Source of the DNA: Sphagnum magellanicum
Taxonomy: Eukaryota; Streptophyta; Sphagnopsida; Sphagnales; Sphagnaceae
Length of the DNA: 64,000 nt
Assembly (NCBI GenBank): GCA_021904315.1
Contig: CM038921.1
Coordinates: 11,748,146 to 11,812,145, forward strand
Direction of reading: 5' to 3'
The position numbers and the translations under genes are program-made. Below, in pieces: positions 12,761 to 26,699 of the stretch (position 1 is its first letter; each line of letters opens with the position of its first letter). Under the pieces are notes generated by a model. The model was not told the DNA's origin. It did no database searches and was given only the letters and a program-made list of their open reading frames with translations.

Positions 12761-15700
12761 TTCATGGTAATTTTTTTAATATATTATGAAAACATCTAAT
12801 ATGATTTGGAACAAATATAATGAGGATAAAATATTCAAAAACATCCATTAAACAGTATAACAAATGTTTCTATACATTGTATGGATTCCTATTAATTAGA
12901 GGATTTTTTAAACATGACATATTTTGAAGTAGGTTCTTTAAACATATGTTTATGTAATAGTACACTACAACATCTTAATTGGGTCATTTTTTAATTTCCC
13001 CAATTTTCAAATGGAATATTTTAAAGATATTTTGAAAATATTCCAAACAAATACTCAAGCAAGCAAGTATGGCTCTTATTATATTATTTACATTTGCCTT
13101 ACCAATGGATTGGGAAATTTTTCCACATATAGTGTAGGTAGTTGAAGCTTGCAAGTTCATTTTTGGGAATCTTCAACTTGCATTGATCTAGAATTTTTTT
13201 CAATGTTTACTTTAGTGGATTTTCACAAATAAATCAATCAAAAAATTGCAACCATGACCTACATGAACCATTTGAAACACTCAATTATAATATTATCACC
13301 ATATTCACAATGCTTGTTCACCAAATTGGCACATTTGGGTTTAACCCTATAACTAGAAACCAAAAAGGGTGTCAGATCTTAACATAATCAGTCAAAATCA
13401 AACATTTATGTTTTTATCCCAATTTGAAACCATAATAATCATGACAAGTTGGTTTTTCTTCCCTCACATGAATGTTAAAAAACTTAGAATAAAAATTCAT
13501 TTGATCCAATTTTAAGTTTTGGTTTTAATTTTAAACATTTGAAAATGTACACCTATTGCATTAGAAGGAGTCAATTTTGCAAAAGACTATTAAAAGGGCT
13601 CATATAACAAAAGAATTTTCATTGAAAAAAATAATAGATGAAAAGAACATATTAACCACATTCAAAAAACACTCATAATTTTTTTAATGTGGAATTCTAA
13701 AACTTTAAAAAATCAAAAAGTGTTTCAAAATTACTTCAAATTTTCAAAACTTCAAGAGTCTTTTACCACATATAAATGGGTTATAATGTACATGATGTAT
13801 TAAAAAAAATTATAGTTTAGAATATAATAAAACTAAAGAATGTGAAATTTTAATTTTTAATGATGACTTACAATTTTGATCATTTTTTAAATGAAAAATT
13901 GAATTTGTAAGGAATCTGCACACTTTAAAAATTCATATTTATTCAATAATGATTTTTTTAAAAAGTGATGCATTGCAAAAAAATTTTAAAAAAATTATGA
14001 CAAGTTACAAAAAAATTCATTAAACATTTCATTTGCATGCAAATGTTATTTTTGGGGAAAAAAATTACAATCCTTTTCCATTCGGCTCCTAGTTACAGGT
14101 CTTGACCCATTTTCCATATGCAAACTATTAGAAGGTAGTTGTACACTTTTGGATTGAAAGCAATTTAAATTTGCATTTACAATCCAATTGATGCACAAAA
14201 ATATCATATTTTCAAATGGTTTGAACTATTTTCAAAAACAATTTACCAATCATTATAATGACACCTCAATAAACCTTGACCATACACCAATGAAAGTGCA
14301 AAGTAATCACAAAAAATCCTTTTGTGGCTTTGTTGCCAACTTTGAGCAAATGCTCCAATCATCAAGGCATGGAATCATCATGTTTTGTTGAAGGCTACTT
14401 TTGTTATGTCAATTGCAAGTTTATCCATAGCATTGGTTAAAAAAACATCTTCACAATCTTTAATCTTCCATGTAATCTTACAACTACAAGAGCAGCAATT
14501 GCCTCCACATTATTTGTGCCATTTCGGAATGCAAGGTTTGTGTGTGCAAATGTATGTGAAGAAATGACAATGTCACAATCTTGGATCCGTGACATTGCAT
14601 TTAGAATGAAGTGTTGTCAAGGACAACAATGGTCCACTATTTGGGTTCAAAAGGATTCCTATGCTAACTAAATATTGTGAACATCAAGACAATCTTTAGT
14701 TTAAAATTTAATATTCATTTACCTATGTTCAACAACAACTCCCATGTCTACTACAACTTATTTAAGTTGTTGGATGAAGTGAAATCCCTACCACTTGCAA
14801 CCAAGAATTGTGATGAAGAAAGAAATTTTGCAATTTTTCTTTTTAAATGAGATATTTTCATGAAAATTAAATACACATTATCATCATCACTACCAAATAT
14901 GTTTATTCAAACATACTATAACAATTTAAAAATTCAATAAATTACCAATTTTACTATTAAATTTGATCTTGAAACTAAAATAATTATTCAACATTTGAAT
15001 GTTTAACTAGATAAGGTGTAACAAAATTTGAATTGAAATGTGTTCGTCGTGAAGGTGTGTCTATTAAAAGGTGAATCTCATTTCTTGATTTTATGGCTAT
15101 TCAATTAAAAGGGCATAACCATGTTTGCCATGCCTCTAAGTCAATTCCAACTTAACATTCTTTTTTAACATGATCTTTGAATGTTTTCAATTGTTTCAAG
15201 ATGCGAAATATGATGAGATTGGGTATAATTCAATCCCATCTAAACTAAAATTTATTATAATGGACGTGTGAAATCACTTTAAAATATTTTAGAAGTTCTT
15301 CAAGAATGTATTTCAAGTTGTACGATAAACATGACATGATATTGCCATAACATAACATAAAGTCGTGGATTGAATGTGGTTCACCATTTTCACCTAAAAT
15401 TGTTTTTTGGTTGGGGTGTAGATTTTTATTCCTAAATATTCATATGCACTACATTTGATACCCAAAGTATTGTAAGTATTTTTCATACAAGATGAAAATT
15501 CATTTTTTTAAAAACATTGTACCGATGTTAGAAATATGATGTGTTACAACCAATGGTTTTTGTGAATTTCAATATATGATCTAAATGTATATTTTTTAAA
15601 TCATAATTTTTTCTACCTTTATTGATTTATTAATTCACTTTATAAAGCAATTTCACCTTAGGATTGATCAAAGATTATATGAAATTAGCAATCATGGTGT

Positions 15701-16337
15701 TTTGTTAATGAATTTTGTGACTCAGTAAAGTTATTTCAAGGTTTTGAATTTTTAAAATTATTCATGGTTTGTAGTTTATAACTTTGGTAACAACCAAAAT
15801 GTAGAAAACTTTCATAATCTATAATTTTATTATGGTGGATTAATCTCACAATAGGTTTAAAGTTTTTTTTTACAACCATCCATTGATTGTATATGGTTGG
15901 AGTATTTCAAATGATGTAAAAGTGATGGTTGTGGTTGGATATTATTTCACATTCATAAAAATGTGTTTTGCATAATCATAAAATGTTTATATTTGAAAAA
16001 TCAAAAGATGAATTGAACGTAAAGGATTTGTTACCTATTTAATAACCACTTGAGCTCAATTTATATTTAATAGACCATAAAGTACATTGAATTTCTATTC
16101 CCTTTTGGTTTCCTAACTCATGCATGTTGGATCCAGATATTCAAAGTTTTATGGGCCATTTCACATTTAATTTTAGTAATAAGTTTATTTTTTAATGTTT
16201 TCTTTAATGCTAACATTCATTATGAAAAAAAAGATGTTTTGCAACTAGTCATGCATCTCAATTTTTGAATTGCAATGAACACTTATAACTCACTATATTT
16301 TTTATGTTGTGAGTGTTATCAAACAAGTTGCATGAGT

Positions 16338-16385
16338 TGCAAGGGTTGCAACTCATTGTATATACAATGCAACTCAATGCAACCC
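16338..16385. repeat. Short imperfect palindrome centred on TTGTATATACAA
   Basis: A perfect 12-bp palindrome at 16356-16367 is flanked by TTGCAACTC and GCAACTCAATGCAACCC-like arms that partly pair, so RNA or single-stranded DNA could fold into an imperfect hairpin. The surrounding words GTTGCAA and TTGCAAC recur several times. No element ends were found around it. Confidence 0.45.
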
Positions 16386-16659
16386 AATTGCAACTTTGTC
16401 AAAACTTGACTCATTTTCAACTACTATGTAATTCCACTACAACTACAACCATAACATCATGTTCACATTACTTTCATCCATCCATTAAAATTTGACATGT
16501 GGCACTATGAAGATTTTTGAATTTAAAAAAATAAAATGAAATATTGATCTCCATTGTCTATTATGATTGTTAATGATGGTCTAAGATTATGACACGTGGC
16601 ACAATAAAAACTTTGTCATATTAATTGAATTTTGAAAATAAATAAATAAATACCTATTT

Positions 16660-16800
16660 TAATAATTAAGTAGGTCGATACATAACCATAGGTAGGTAAG
16701 TATATAGTGTAAGTATGTAAAATCCTAAGTTGGTACTTAGCTAGGAAAAAAAATAATACTTACATCATGCTTACATCAATAAACAAGTAGGTAGGAAAGT
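16660..16800. repeat. Small TAGG/TAAG-rich degenerate repeat tract
   Basis: Repeats of TAGGTAGG, TAAGTA and TAGGTCG words. It is a smaller relative of the large TAGG/CCTA cluster at 21.0-21.7 kb. No gene is present. Confidence 0.5.
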
Positions 16801-18476
16801 ACATTTTTTTATTTTATGTTTTGCCTTTAGGGTTAAATTTTTTAAAGCTTATCCCAAAACGACACATGTATTTTATTATGAGAACATAAGAGAAAACACC
16901 TTCCTTATATAGTTTGTGACATAAATAAAACATATGGGTTAAATATATATTTTAGTTATATTTTAGTTGCAAATTGAATTGCAACTACAAAAAGATTTTC
17001 CCATAATCTTTGTGTTTATTTTTCATTATGTAAGTCATATAGTTATATAGTAATTATGTAATATTTATTTATGTGAATTAATTATTTAATATTTAATTAT
17101 ATGGAATAATTATTAAATTAAATAATTAATTTCAGATAATTAATTATTTGAAATAAATAAATAAATATTTGAGAAATAAATCTAAATTTATTTTATTTTA
17201 TTTATTTATTTAAATTAATTAATTATTTTATTTTAGATAATTCATTATCAAACAATTAATTATCTAAATTCATATAATTTGTCATTTATTAATCACAATT
17301 TTTATTTAAAATTTTGGTATCTAAATTAACTAACGAATTAATTATTTGAATAAAACTGATTTATAATTCAGTTTAATATTTAATATTCAGTTTAAATAAT
17401 TAATTCATAATAATTACGTAAATTAAATAATAAATTACTGAAAAATAATTCATTACTAAAAATGAAAAGTTAAATAATAATTTGGGTAGAAAACATCAAG
17501 GTATAAATAAGCATATCCATATTTACACCTGAATTGAGTTTGTAATATAATATACACAATGCTTTTGGTTTCACATTTAAATTAATTATATGTATCCAGA
17601 TAATTAGTTTGTTAATGAATTTCAATCATTAATGATTTGGTAATTATTGATGAGACAATAATTATCTTAATTAATCATTTTAATTCCTTATTAAGTATCC
17701 CCAACTCAAATAAATATTGATCTAATTATTATTTGATGAATAATTTTTTTCTCTATACATCCACATTATTCAGTTTAATTAGCAAATTAATTAATTAATT
17801 AATCTAAAACTAATTATTAAAATTACATTTATTTATTCAGACTATAGTCAATTAATTTGTATAATTAGTAAGTCTGTAATAATTAGGTGTATTAAATGCA
17901 TATAGCATGTAATAATCAAATTATTAAAACAATAATTTTTTTATAAATGTTACATATGAATTTGTGTCTTTATTAAGTTATAAATTGTTGCACAATAATC
18001 ATAACATGGTTGAACACTATTAGTTCAATTGTAGCGCATTAATGGCCCTACTAGTTGTATCAATGGGAATCATAATTGAAACTAGTTGCAAATGTATCCC
18101 ATAATGGATGGTGAAAATGCGGACACATTTACAACAATTCTAAAATAGTTGTCACTTGCAACTACAATGCAATTTTTCAAAAATCAAACATGATTGAATA
18201 CAAATGTATGTAGAGTGTGTACAAATTATTGTATAAAAGACCCATTTTTAACTCATTTGCAGCTATAATATAATTAACTAATTTTATGACATGACAATTT
18301 ATTTATTAATTCCTCATATTTCCAAGGGGATAGTTGCATAATAATTGTAATACTCGAAGGATAGTTGCACAATAATTATATACGAATTGTTTTTTGAGCT
18401 CTAGTTGCAGGGCAATGTGATTTCAACAAACACAATTTCTCATAATGATTGATATCAAAATTTAAAAGAAACCTAT

Positions 18477-18629
18477 CACTACAACAAAAGGTGTCCTATA
18501 CACCAAGTGATTTCATTAGATTTTGAATGAATTCACTAGTTGTAGTGAATAGGGACTAGTGAAGAAGTAATGAATTCACTAGTTTAGTGAATGAGGACTA
18601 GTGAACTGCACCCACATTTTGTAATAGTG
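18477..18629. mobile_element. CACTA-type MITE (153 bp) with TAT target duplication
   Basis: The left end reads CACTACAACAAAAGG; the right end, in reverse complement, reads CACTATTACAAAATG. These match at 12 of 15 positions and fit the CACTAnnACAAAA terminus of plant CACTA (En/Spm) elements. The flanks are TAT on both sides (18474-18476 and 18630-18632), the 3-bp duplication expected for this superfamily. Inside are two copies of TAGTGAAT..GGACTAGTGAA that could act as subterminal repeats. There is no coding capacity, so the element would be non-autonomous. Confidence 0.75.
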
Positions 18630-18632
18630 TAT

Positions 18633-21000
18633 CGTAAATGGAACTTTATGAATAGTTTTAACACCCATATCACAATGTAGAAAGTTATCCAATCGGATGC
18701 AAATTTATGGTTAACCAAATTAATGTGCTCATGCATATAAAAACAACTTAGTGTTTAGGTCAAATGTATATCCTTTGAAATTCAAAACTTATGATTTCAC
18801 ACTTAAACAATGAATCATATTTGAAAATATGTTTAAAGTAGTTTGCTTTGGTGTAAAAGGAATTTCAATGATTACACATCATTAATCTAATGATGATATA
18901 TGGATGAAAGGGGTCATTATAGGCATTTAAATCCAACTTCATTATATGCATTTGTTACACTCTTAAGAAGAATTTAAATGATGAGGAAAATTGTTCATCC
19001 CATGACTAATTCTCGATCTTATGAAGGAATGTATGCCACATCCTTTTGAATTCATAAGATTTGTTGAATCTTAGGAGGTTATAAATTGGATTCAAGAAAG
19101 TTTAAGCCAATATTGGAATTAGTGTAAACATGAAAAAAACTAGTCTATTCCATATAATATATTTCATTCATTAAGTAGTTGATGTTTCAAAATTGTATTC
19201 TTGTTTTTAACTAGTAAAGCCCCAATGCCAATTTTTCTTTCAAATAAAGGTGTCATTAATTCCAATAGTGTTGAAATTTAGACATATTAGTTTTCTTTGC
19301 TTGTCTATTTGGAAGATGTTTGGAGATCACCAAGTAAAAACCAATGGTGGAAAGTTTAAAGTTTTTGTTATTTTTAAGAACATCATTAGTGTAACCTCCA
19401 CATAGCAAAATACAAAGCCTCTTCTTGGGCAAACTATTTATCGAATTCAACATGAATTCGAAGACCCCATTGCATCATGGTAAGTGCAATGAAAAAATGG
19501 TGCATAATTTTTTTTTATGCTTCAATGCGATAGAGCACAACCTTCCAATGTTTAAATTATAGCTTCGAGCTCAATGTTGTGAGCAACACATGTTATGTAA
19601 TTGGATGAATTAGGTGAAACTTCAAACCTTTGTAGCTCAAAACTATATACCTAGAAATAAGTTCCTTTTAAAGGTTGTAACTTATAAGTGTGCAATGTCA
19701 ATCTTCACTAGAACATTGTCACCTTCAAACTATGCAAAACCTTTGTAATGTAGTGTATTGTACTTGTGTGCACATGAAAAGTTCAATTCATTGGGGTTAA
19801 TGCAAATTCTCATTTTGATTAAATGGACATTTGGAGGCAAATGAATTGTTCTTTTAATGCACAACTACAAGCTCGCATTGAAAAGGAAAAAGGAAAGGAG
19901 ATATTGGCAAACCTTTTGGTTGAACAACTAGGGCATGTGATAGCAAAACCTACATTCCCAACTTATGGGAGTTCATAACTTGGGTGATCCCTGAATGTTT
20001 GTCAAGATAAAAAAATAGGGCGCATTCAATTTTTTTTATTACTTTGCACCAACGTTTGTCTATGGTGATAAAATCTTTAGACATTGGTATCACATGGGCA
20101 CTAAACATTGTTTCTCCAAATCATGGATGCAATCAACTATGTGCATGATTTTTATTTCTTGTAAAAACTTGATGCACTTTTCTTGTTTTGGGTTTGTCCT
20201 CCATTTCTAAGTGTATTATTGTTTTGCATATGCTTACATATGGTGAAGTTATAATTGTTGCATATGAGTATTGGAAATTAAACGAAGGTATGACATTAAA
20301 GTATTTATAATGGTTTTCAAGAGCAATTTGAACTTGCTTTGAATCCAATTACTTGAAGCAACCAATCATGATACATGTTTATAAATAATTGAAGATAAAT
20401 GAACATGAAGAGGTCGTTCCTTGTATATTTTAGGAAGCACCAAAAATAAAAAGGTAAATTTTTAATATGCTATGAAATAATGAAATATAATAGGTATATT
20501 TTAGAATATTTTAAGTATATTTTCATAATGAATTATAGGCACCTTATTTTAGTAAATTATAAATTATATTTTATTTCAATAAATTTCACCTTATATTTTT
20601 TGCATGTTGTTTGGAATAAAATGGAAATGACTTCCCTAGGTAAATGAACAAAAGGGTTTCCTTAAAATGTTTGTATCAATTTTATATGCATGCTAGTGTT
20701 GGAGAAATTGTCATGTGGCATGACAAGGGTAATTTCAAAACAAGGACATCCATTAATTAAAAAACACGATTTTTTAAGTTGTCCAAGTTGATTAATTAGT
20801 CTTTTTATATTAATGAAATGTCCATTTTGACTAAAGGTCCACCATATGAACGAACATCGTAGTTATTGATTGATCAATTTGATTAATGATGACCCATTTG
20901 ACTACTTGTTAAATGGGATATCCAATCAACTCAATTGAAAAAACTATCCTTGGTCAAGATGGTGAATGACTTTCTTGTCAAATATGACATTTCATCAAGT
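18633..21000. other. AT-rich intergenic DNA, no gene seen
   Basis: Short frames at 19256-19453 (-) and 20133-20348 (-) do not resemble known domains and have no splice support. The sequence is probably old transposon debris. Confidence 0.5.
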
Positions 21001-21014
21001 TGGACAAACAAAAA

Positions 21015-21730
21015 TGGCATCCTACCTACCTATGTACTTACTACCTACATACCCACTTACAAGTACATACCCATTATGGTACAATACTTAAATAGGTAGG
21101 TACCTTAGTAGGTATGTTGATAGGAACCTACTATGGTAAGTAGGTAGGTACCCACTATGGTACCTAAATAAGGAGATAGGTAGGAGGGTAAGTAAGTAAA
21201 TTTCCATGCATACATACCTACTTACTATGGTCTTTAGTTACCTACCTAATTACACACTATGGTATTTAATTATTTATATTTACCTATATACTTATTATTT
21301 TAAACTAATTACTTAGGTAGGTAGGTACCATGTTAGGTATTTAGGTCATTTTAAGTTAGTGACTATGGTAGGTAGGTGGGTTTAGGTTAGGTTGGTAAGC
21401 AGTTAAATATCCAATATATTTCCTACCTACTAAGCTAACTAGTTAATTTTTTTTTAATTACCATTTTATTTACTTACATAAGTTTATAATATACAATGTC
21501 AGATTTCAAACAAAAAGGTTAACAAAAATTAATAATTTATGAAACTGTAGTCCATCAATAAGAAGTTGGTTTATCATAATGGAGGCGAAAGGTTAAGTTC
21601 AATCCTTAATATTTGTAACCTATATTCATGTTTAGAAGGTTAGGTTAGGTAGGTAAAGCTGGGTAGGTAGGTTAATTAGGCTACCACTTAGTTATCTACC
21701 TTTTTCACCCTACCTACCACTATAATTTTA
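21015..21730. repeat. Degenerate TAGG / CCTA tetranucleotide-rich cluster
   Basis: Words such as TAGGTAGG, CTACCTAC and GGTAGGTACC recur dozens of times over about 700 bases, switching strand sense several times. Exact copies are broken by TATGG and ACTT-containing spacers, so this is a diverged microsatellite field rather than a clean array. The strand switches create many short inverted repeats. Confidence 0.7.
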
Positions 21731-22209
21731 TTTTTGAAAATAAATAAATGTAATTTAATTAATCAAAATGACCAAACAAATGATGCATTGCCTTGCTAAT
21801 CAAAATGACTAGTAAAAAAGACCACTTATTCACAACGAACATTTAAAAATCGACTTGTCCAAAATGATAATAAATTTTTTTTATGGGTATGTAAATGGGG
21901 TCTTTTTTTTACTAAAAAATTCAGTCAAAGAAATCATGTTTTCTACTATTGTAAGCTAGGGTTAGTTTCCACATCGACAAAATGAATAATAATTTTTTTT
22001 CAAAAAATCAATTTTTAAAAAATTTGTTGAAATTATACATTTTCCATAATTTATTATAATATTGTGATATGAATAATGAAATTATTCAGGATGTAGCATA
22101 TGATATTATGATGATTTTCAACATCACAACTTCAATTTTTATAAATTTTCATTTCACTATTTTGAGGATTATTTAATGATGAAATTGACCTTAAGGTAAG
22201 GCAATGATC

Positions 22210-22640
22210 ATTTTGGAGGAATAATAGATTAATTCAAATTTGGCGTGCCTTCTTTGGGTTGCTTGATAACAACAATGATTTGAACATGCTTAATAGGTGT
22301 CCTTTCTTGGAAGATTTGATGGCAATTGAAACAACTAACTTGAAATTCACCATGAATGGATTTACATATTTGTAATGTTATCTACTTGTAGATGACATCT
22401 ACCCATAATGGAATTTCTTCCTACAAACTATCCATGAACCATAAGATGAAAAAAGAACATTTTACTCAAATGCAAAAAGGAGATTGCAAAGATGTGAAAA
22501 AAGCTTTTGGCATTTTATAATCTAAATGGTTAGATTTCATCAAGAGTCCTTATAGATTATGGGAAATAACAACTTAAAACATTATACTTGTTTTGTGTCA
22601 TCATGCACAACATGATTAAACATGAGGTTGACAACAATTT
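22210..22640 (+). pseudogene. Decayed PIF/Harbinger transposase (DDE) fragment
   Basis: With frameshifts allowed, the plus strand reads IWRAFFG.LDNNNDLNML, then a MAIETTNLKFTMNG segment, then DDIYP.W, then MQKGDCKDVKKAFGIL, and ends in an MHNMI-like segment. This is the block order of plant Harbinger transposases (WHAFFG..GSNNDINVL; DGIYPEWATF; ARKDVERAFGVLQ; IMHNMIIED). Several stops and frameshifts prove it is inactive. It is a separate relic from the one near 12 kb and lies in the opposite orientation. Confidence 0.8.
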
Positions 22641-23326
22641 AAAAGATTTGTTTGAGCATGGCACATGAGAAAAGGAGTTAGTTTCAATGATTTTTTAGAT
22701 TTCACTAAAGAGTTAAAAAATTAAAACACTCATTTGCACTTTGGAAACACATCATAGAACATTTATGGGTCATAGAAGGCCAAAATTTATATTGCAACAA
22801 TTGATTTTGCAATAAAATTTGGAGTTTAATGTCAAATTGTCCACATGCATTTCTTATATATTTTCTAAGCAATCTACTAAATCTAACATCAAACACTGAA
22901 CACCATGTGCAATTAGTTTTTAAAGCTCAAAAAATAGTAACAAGTTGTGGACTTTGATAACAATTGGTTCACATAGATCTCAATGAGGGTGGTGGTGGTG
23001 ATCAAATTGATTCGCACAAAAGGTTGAACAAACTAACCACAATGGGTTGAAGCTTGACAACAACATAAAAGTCCAAATGTTCAAAGCAAAAAAATGCAAT
23101 ACAAATTGTGGGGAGGTTACAACACATGGCTATTCATTTGTTTTGAGTGAAGGGATGAATTGGTGCCATAGGGTTTGATTATTACAAATGTGCTAAGTTT
23201 GGTTTGGGTGGAATTAAATCATCATTAACGCTTTTAGAATTCTTTGTGTCATTTCAACACAAAATATTTTCATGCATTGTGAGAGGTGAAAAGGTCCTTT
23301 GGCATAGTGAATAATTGCAATGCAAA

Positions 23327-23810
23327 CTAGTCACTCAAAATCTTTGCTTTAAATCTTATTACACTTGTGGTCGCCCATGCTTGTGCATTTGATGAACCCT
23401 TTTTGAACTTTGTCACCTTTTGATTTCTTTTTTCTTTTTTGTTTCCTTGTGAGCAATGTGGTAGTTCATTAGAAATGTTATTAATCTCAAGTACCTTGTA
23501 GTCACCTCCTTGTTCAACTTTAGTTGCAATTAATATAACTACAGCCTTATGTTTGGGAATGGGTGTTTTCTTGGCCTCCATTGATTTTGACCACCTTGGA
23601 ATGTCCTTTAACAACAACTAACAATGAATGAACATAAAAAAAACTTGCCTCACATGTTGTTGCTTATACAATTCTAGAGCTTCCAATTCTAGAGCTTTGC
23701 CAAAGTGTCCCAAAGTGAACTTCTAGATTCATTCTGAGCAATGATCAAATTGTTGTAACCTACAAACTTGACACAATCACATTTTCTTACTCCCCATTTT
23801 GTTTCCAAAG
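23327..23810 (-). pseudogene. Probable Harbinger-linked SANT/Myb-like ORF1 remnant
   Basis: The minus-strand frame gives ELEALELYKQQHVRQ-like sequence upstream and then LLKDIPRWSKSMEAKK, resembling the AR.LYK...G..F....CW..LKD.PKW segment of the SANT/Myb-like protein that accompanies plant Harbinger transposases. A lysine-rich tail follows. It lies about 0.7 kb from the transposase relic at 22.2-22.6 kb and points towards it, as an ORF1 partner could. The similarity is short, so the call is tentative. Confidence 0.45.
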
Positions 23811-25686
23811 ATCATGTTGGACTCACTCCTCCTTCAACAAGCTTGTGCAAAGCATAATGTGTTACAATCCTTCTCCCAAAACACCATGGAACATTGGACC
23901 ATTTCTAGCTATTGGATCTTGCAACACCGCAAGTATGCTTCACATGAGTTGCCATTCTTCATGGATGCAAAAACAAATCCCCTTTCCCAGACTTGCAGTA
24001 GCAAGGACCTGCACGGTCATTGTCATAGTCAGCTTGATCACTTGTTTTGTAAAGGCAAAAATGGAGCCCAGAGAAAATCATAGAGGGGCCGGGCTTCAAA
24101 TGTAGCATGATTGGGGTGCCCATTCCTTGGGTTTGGTGATGGAGGTAGTAATTTTATTGTTATGGTAACCTTTCATGGTCTACACTACCAATGCTCTAAA
24201 TCTAGTTCTTTGTTTAATTCCCCAGTTTAGTTCCCCCAATCCCAAGTAATCAAGACCACAAGTTTTGTATAAGGGGGGAGGCAATGCTGTCGAGGTATTA
24301 GACCCCACAGAGCTGAGGATGGAGCCTGAGGTTCAACACACTACTTTAGGGTGCCTAGAGTAATGCCCTGAAATTGGCCCAACATAACAAACAAGGGCAT
24401 TCAAGTACGAATGCAGAGAGCTTAGAGACTACTTTGGTGTCACTTATTATGTCCTTTATGTGACAGGACAGTACACCATTGGATGTTAGCTCCCAAGTTA
24501 TATCACGTATCTTGTTGCCTTCTGTATATACCAAACAACTTTTTGCATGTTCCTTCCGAAGGCACAAACACGCCAGCCCTGCCATTAGATAAGATGTTGT
24601 ACATCTATCTACTCTGAACACCAAAAAAATCCATTCCAATATAAACAGTCTAAACACTTTCACTAAAGAAACCAATTCACCTAATGTGAAACCGATTCTA
24701 ATCAGGTAAAACTTCCAAAAGTTGGATCCAATGCAATAGTCTGTGGGCGCAGGGCCCAACAAACAATCGACTATGTTTTGGTAACCAGCTCAATGGCGCT
24801 GGTTACTATGAATAGTTGAGTTACTCACCCTTACAATTTACCTTTTTCAGTTTATATAAGTGAGAGTTGAACTTTAGGCAAATCATATGGGATAAAATTG
24901 AGGTGCTATTGGGAATGTCTTGGGGGAACAACTTGAGAACTCAAGGAACCCCATGGGAACATGATGAGAACATGTTGAAAACACATGGGGAACAATGAAA
25001 AAATTAAAAAAAACTCCCCCATCATCTCACCCCCAAACAAAAAAACTCAGACCATCATGAGTGAATGTTGAGCCTTCCCATTGGCTGCATGAACCCTAAA
25101 CCCTATTTCCAAAACTGTTGGTCACCAGTTTTGGCCAAGGCTAATGGCAGGGGCAGAATGTTGGAGACATAGGCAGGTATGTAGGCATATATTTGTTTTT
25201 CAAAAGGTTGCATGGTAAGTTGTATTAGTTGGGTGTAACCTCTTGGCCCTCCTTTCCCATGCATGCATCATCCGGATGGGGCTTCGGATATGAGTTTTCA
25301 TCCATTGAGAAGATGGTTACACCACTTTCATCCATCAATTTGAGAGTTACATGCTTTTTCATCCATTCACGGGAGGGTTACAATGTCACTCTTGAACCTC
25401 GGAATTGTAGGTTAGATCTGGTTATATCCAGCTTGAGGTCATTTGTTATCGGAAGTACCTTACATGCTCATGTACCTCAGTTATTTCCCATAACTGACAA
25501 CCTCTTGCCTCGGGTTACCTTAACCCATAATCTTCACCTTCAAGATGTGTGTGAATAGGTAGAACTGAACTGCATAGGAATTTCAATTTTTCAAAAGGTA
25601 TATAATTTTTAATGCACAAAACATTTCTTAACCTAATTGGAGGAAAAAATAAATGAAGAAAAATTCCTCAAAACCACAAAATTGGG

Positions 25687-25706
25687 AAAAAAAAAAAAAA
25701 AAAAAA
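25687..25706. repeat. Poly(A) tract
   Basis: Twenty consecutive A residues. No retroposed gene was recognised upstream, so it is listed only as a homopolymer. Confidence 0.9.
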
Positions 25707-26668
25707 CCCTAGGACTCCTATTTGTCCATTTATGCTTTGCCTTCAAGGAAAGTGTTTTTTAATGTGTTTTGTGTGTCACTAATGTTTTTTTGGAGTCATT
25801 CTACATCATTGGTTTGCAAGGACACATAGTTGAAGAGAGTTCCATTGTTGGAATATAACCTTGTGGAAAGTTGAGACTAGAGTTCATTTTTTCTCAATTT
25901 TGTGATCATTAAAAAAAATTATTTTCCCTCCAGAAAATAGAAAAATTAGTCAAAATTCACACTAGGAAAAAGAAAATTGTCCTAAATTTTCCCATTTTTT
26001 TGGGTCAAAATTTGACAAAATTTTTCACAAAGATAAAACACATTGGTTAAGACTTAAGACATCACCAAAAGCAAGAGAGTTTGGAAACATAGGAAGTCAT
26101 TAATTTATCGGTTTTCTTTGATGATATATAGTACAATATAAATTCCAGAAGTCATAAAATGGAGACTAGTATTGGTCTTTCTATGACTGACTTAGTGCAA
26201 TATAAGTAGCAAATATGCCAATGTGATATTTTTCTTCCTACAAGCCTAAGGTTTTTGCACTAGGATTGCATCCACAATAATTCTTTTGGATTTGCAAATT
26301 TTTAAATCTCTCATGCATGGTACAAAATAATACCAACTAAGGACAATGAACTAAAGACCTAATACCAAAATCCCAATTTTCATCCCCTATTTGGAGAATC
26401 AAGTTCCAAAATATTAATGGAATTTTCTTTTTTATATATATACATTGCATACCTAGGCAAATGTGCATTTTTCATTATAGGCAATTCGTCCATAAAACTA
26501 GGTCAAAAAGGAAAATAAATGCATTTTTTTGGATGACATATGTACTAGACTCATACGAAGAAGCTTCACAAAATGTCAATAGGCACCAATACTTGGTTGA
26601 TATGCAAATTTTAGAAGGTACCCACTAGTGATTTTTTATTCAACAAAAAAAAAAGGGAATTTTTTGGA

Positions 26669-26670
<2 letters not shown>

Positions 26671-26699
<29 letters not shown>
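26671..26699. repeat. (ATT)n microsatellite
   Basis: About nine uninterrupted TTA units inside AT-rich non-coding sequence. Confidence 0.9.

Larger units (their letters stand above)
12761..18476. other. Long AT-rich gene desert
   Basis: About 5.7 kb of strongly AT-rich sequence with no coding region that can be supported. The frame at 14188-14391 (+) is the most protein-like piece but matches no family I recognise. Parts of 17000-17900 are almost pure A/T. The region probably consists of transposon remains too old to read. Confidence 0.6.

Noticed and set aside
24355-24762. 135-codon minus-strand frame
   Set aside because: No domain, no flanking exon with similarity, composition like the surrounding non-coding DNA.
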